A stretch of DNA of 8,014 nt. It comes from Sedimentisphaerales bacterium. GTDB lineage: Bacteria; Planctomycetota; Phycisphaerae; Sedimentisphaerales; SM23-30. The first letter of the stretch is position 1. Each line of letters starts with the position of its first letter. Positions 6,330 through 8,014 of the stretch are shown piece by piece. The position numbers and the translations under genes were made by a program. The notes beneath the pieces are model-generated. The model did no database searches. It worked only from the letters and a program-made list of their open reading frames with translations, and was not told where the DNA came from. The stretch is from positions 1-8,014 of the forward strand of contig DAOWAK010000039.1 in assembly GCA_030634605.1 (NCBI GenBank). The letters are read 5' to 3'.

Positions 6330-7796
6330 ATGAAAAAACTAATTTTCTTTACGCTGGCGGCCTTGTTGGTAACCAGCGCTGCAGTCTCGGCTGCTGAAAG
6401 TGACGATCTCAAGGCCCAGGTGGAGGCCATGCAGCAGCGGATTACCCAACTGGAAGCCCAACAGAACGAACAGGCCGTCAGCCAACGCAACGCCGAACTT
6501 ATCCGCCAGATGGTCAGCGAATTGGCCAGTCAGGCTCATTACGGCGCCGATTCTGCTGTAACCGCAGGCTATGACAAACGCTTCTTCATCAAAAGTGCCG
6601 ACGACCAGTTCCGCCTGGAGTTCGACACCCTGCTGCAGTTCCGTCATAGCTATCTGTTTGCCGATGACGGCGGCAAAACCCGTACCACCGAAGGCCTGCC
6701 TGCCGCCGGTGGCGACGGCGTCGATTCCAGCGGTAACGCTTTCGAAGTCGAAAGAGCGCGGCTGAAATTGTCGGGTCACGTCAAGAAAGACCTGAAATTC
6801 TTGATCCAACTGGAAATGGATGACGACAACAATAATAACGCCAATTTGATTGATTACAAAGTCTGGTACAGCTTTATGCCCGAATTGGGCGTAGCTGTCG
6901 GAAAATTCAGAGGCGCTTTCGGCAAACAGTTCAGCGAACACTTCCCCGAAACAACCATGTTCGCCGATCGCTCCCTGGCAACTACCGTATTCAACATCGG
7001 TCGTGGGACCGGTGCCGAAGTCTATGGTGCTTTACCAATGTGCGACACTAACCTGCACTACCGTGCAGGTGCCTTTAACGGTTTCCGCGACAACGCTCAG
7101 CATCCATTCGTAACGAATGACAACAATCCGGTATTAGCAGCACGCCTGAAGGTTCCTCTGCTCGGTGCCACACCCGCAGACTTCACAAACGAGTCCGATC
7201 TCATGTACCACGAAAACCCGGTAATGTTGCTCGGAACCAGTTTCGCTTATGCCAATCCCACCACCGAAGATTCCTTCGCCTTCCAAACCGACCATAGTTA
7301 CAACGTAATGGTCAAGGGCAGCGACGACATGGCCAATAACGTATCGCCCGGTGGCGAAATAATCATGTTCGGTGCCGATGCCTCTTACAAGTGCCAGGGA
7401 CTCTCAGTTACCCTGGAAGGCTTCTATCAGCACGTCAACCTCGACGATGGCGAATGGGCTTACACCAATCAGTTCTTCGGCACTGCCCGCAATGCAGCAG
7501 GCATTGACGGCGACGAATATGATAACTTCGGTTGGTATGCTCAGGCTGGTTACTTCCTGGTTCCCAAGGTCTTCGAACTGGTCAGCAGAGTTGGCAGCGT
7601 TTGCGTGGACAACTGCAACGACAGCTACGAATATGCCGGCGGCTGGAACTGGTACCTCTACGGACAGGACCTCAAGCTCAGCATGGACCTCACCTACATT
7701 GACGATCTGCCGATTGTCAATGGAAATACCAATTACTATGGCGTCCAGAACAACAGCTTGTTCCTGGTTCGCACCCAACTGCAGTTTATGTTCTAA
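6330..7796 (+). CDS. Outer-membrane porin, phosphate-selective OprO/OprP-like family
   Basis: This 488-aa outer-membrane beta-barrel should let small anions diffuse into the periplasm; OprP-type members prefer phosphate, but specificity cannot be read here. Residues 1-21 or 1-22 are a signal peptide (MKK, hydrophobic core, AVSAA). Residues 25-68 form a short coiled coil (KAQVEAMQQRITQLEAQQNE), as in porins with an N-terminal trimerising or wall-contacting helix. The barrel starts near 82. Family-like stretches include FEVERARLKLSGHVKKDLKF (138-157), GKFRGAFGKQFSEHFPETTM (191-210) followed by FADRSLAT, and GWYAQAGYFLVP (401-412). The protein ends in RTQLQFMF with a C-terminal Phe, the usual signal for the barrel assembly machine. 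Cysteines 425 and 429 (CVDNC) are close enough to form a disulfide. A strong RBS and a strong terminator suggest high expression as a single gene. No Pho box was found. Confidence 0.88.
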   Translation: MKKLIFFTLAALLVTSAAVSAAESDDLKAQVEAMQQRITQLEAQQNEQAVSQRNAELIRQMVSELASQAHYGADSAVTAGYDKRFFIKSADDQFRLEFDTLLQFRHSYLFADDGGKTRTTEGLPAAGGDGVDSSGNAFEVERARLKLSGHVKKDLKFLIQLEMDDDNNNNANLIDYKVWYSFMPELGVAVGKFRGAFGKQFSEHFPETTMFADRSLATTVFNIGRGTGAEVYGALPMCDTNLHYRAGAFNGFRDNAQHPFVTNDNNPVLAARLKVPLLGATPADFTNESDLMYHENPVMLLGTSFAYANPTTEDSFAFQTDHSYNVMVKGSDDMANNVSPGGEIIMFGADASYKCQGLSVTLEGFYQHVNLDDGEWAYTNQFFGTARNAAGIDGDEYDNFGWYAQAGYFLVPKVFELVSRVGSVCVDNCNDSYEYAGGWNWYLYGQDLKLSMDLTYIDDLPIVNGNTNYYGVQNNSLFLVRTQLQFMF

Positions 7797-7814
7797 AATC
7801 TGACATATATAAAA

Positions 7815-7860
7815 ACCAGTTGCCTCGGTCCCTCCAGGGCACCGCACCGTTGCAACTGGT
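7815..7860 (+). repeat. Stem-loop directly after the porin gene
   Basis: ACCAGTTGC (7815-7823) and GCAACTGGT (7852-7860) are perfect 9-bp inverted repeats. Inside, CGGT/ACCG (7826-7829, 7841-7844) and CCC/GGG (7830-7832, 7837-7839) can stack with one bulged C, giving a long branched-free hairpin. AAAATTTC follows instead of a T-run, so it is more likely an mRNA 3'-end stabiliser than the terminator. Confidence 0.6.
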
Positions 7861-7869
7861 AAAATTTCA

Positions 7870-7905
7870 GGACGTCACGTTAAACACGTGGCGTCCTTTT
7901 TATTT
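7870..7905 (+). terminator. Intrinsic (rho-independent) terminator of the porin gene
   Basis: GGACGTCACGT (7870-7880) pairs with ACGTGGCGTCC (7886-7896) over 11 bp with one G-U pair and a 5-base loop, followed by TTTTTATTT (7897-7905). This is a textbook terminator 73 bp after the porin stop. Confidence 0.9.
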
Positions 7906-7970
7906 GACCAGGCTAACCGGTGGCCTTAACCTGAGCGCATTCGTATAAAAACAAAAACTGTTGAAAAAAT

Positions 7971-7975
7971 AGGAG
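7971..7975 (+). promoter_or_regulatory. Ribosome binding site of a gene running off the right edge
   Basis: AGGAG in an A-rich context, nine bases before an in-frame ATA at 7985. It implies that a coding region begins here, after the porin terminator. Confidence 0.5.
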
Positions 7976-7984
7976 ATTAAAAAA

Positions 7985-8014
7985 ATATCGCACCACATTA
8001 AAGAATTTCTCGAA
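7985..8014 (+). CDS. Probable start of the next gene, 3'-partial, with an atypical start codon
   Basis: From ATA at 7985 the frame reads I-S-H-H-I-K-E-F-L-E to the window end, which looks like a normal helical N-terminus if the first codon were Met. No ATG, GTG or TTG lies in this frame between the Shine-Dalgarno at 7971-7975 and 8014. Options are initiation at ATA (rare), a sequencing or assembly error for ATG, or a start beyond the window. The product cannot be identified from ten residues. Confidence 0.3.
   Translation, partial: MSHHIKEFLE

Overview
The window looks like chromosomal DNA from a diderm (Gram-negative-type) bacterium. The evidence is a lipid-transport ABC system of the Mla/MCE type, an outer-membrane porin of the phosphate-selective OprO/OprP type ending in a C-terminal phenylalanine, and Sec-type signal peptides. 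GC content is moderate. Weak or absent Shine-Dalgarno sequences at some genes, the long-tailed MCE protein and the coiled-coil porin would fit a Planctomycetota/PVC-like lineage, but this is a guess from style and not from a marker gene. No rRNA, tRNA, CRISPR array or complete transposase gene is visible.

Layout. (1) 1-1785: a large exported low-complexity protein of unknown function, probably cut at its 5' end by the window edge. It has a Gln/Ala/Lys/Arg repeat region, an Arg/Ser-rich basic part, a Pro/Val-rich linker, an acidic Tyr/Asp-rich part and a Cys4/Trp-rich tail. (2) 1786-2058: a gap holding a right-truncated copy of a small repeat element. (3) 2059-4773: a three-gene operon in the order mlaE (permease), mlaF (ATPase), mlaD (MCE substrate-binding/tunnel protein with a long helical tail). 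(4) 4787-5473, minus strand: a HAD-superfamily phosphatase/phosphomutase-like protein converging on mlaD. (5) 5494-5591: an intact 98-bp MITE-like element with 15-bp terminal inverted repeats and a TAAA target duplication, about 92% identical to the truncated copy at 1939-2023. (6) 5592-6329: a long AT-richer non-coding stretch with several short hairpins and one doubtful small ORF. (7) 6330-7796: the porin gene, with a strong ribosome binding site, followed by a stem-loop and a textbook intrinsic terminator. (8) 7971-8014: a ribosome binding site and the first codons of a probable further gene that lacks a normal start codon in the visible sequence.

How the genes work together. MlaE, MlaF and MlaD should form an inner-membrane complex that moves phospholipids (or other hydrophobic molecules) between the inner and outer membranes. 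The porin gives small anions a route through the outer membrane. Both, and perhaps the exported protein at the left, belong to envelope biology. The HAD enzyme is cytoplasmic with an unknown substrate. I found no clear new defence or mobile system. The most unusual items are the polarised exported protein, the MITE pair placed at gene starts, and the structured region ahead of the porin.
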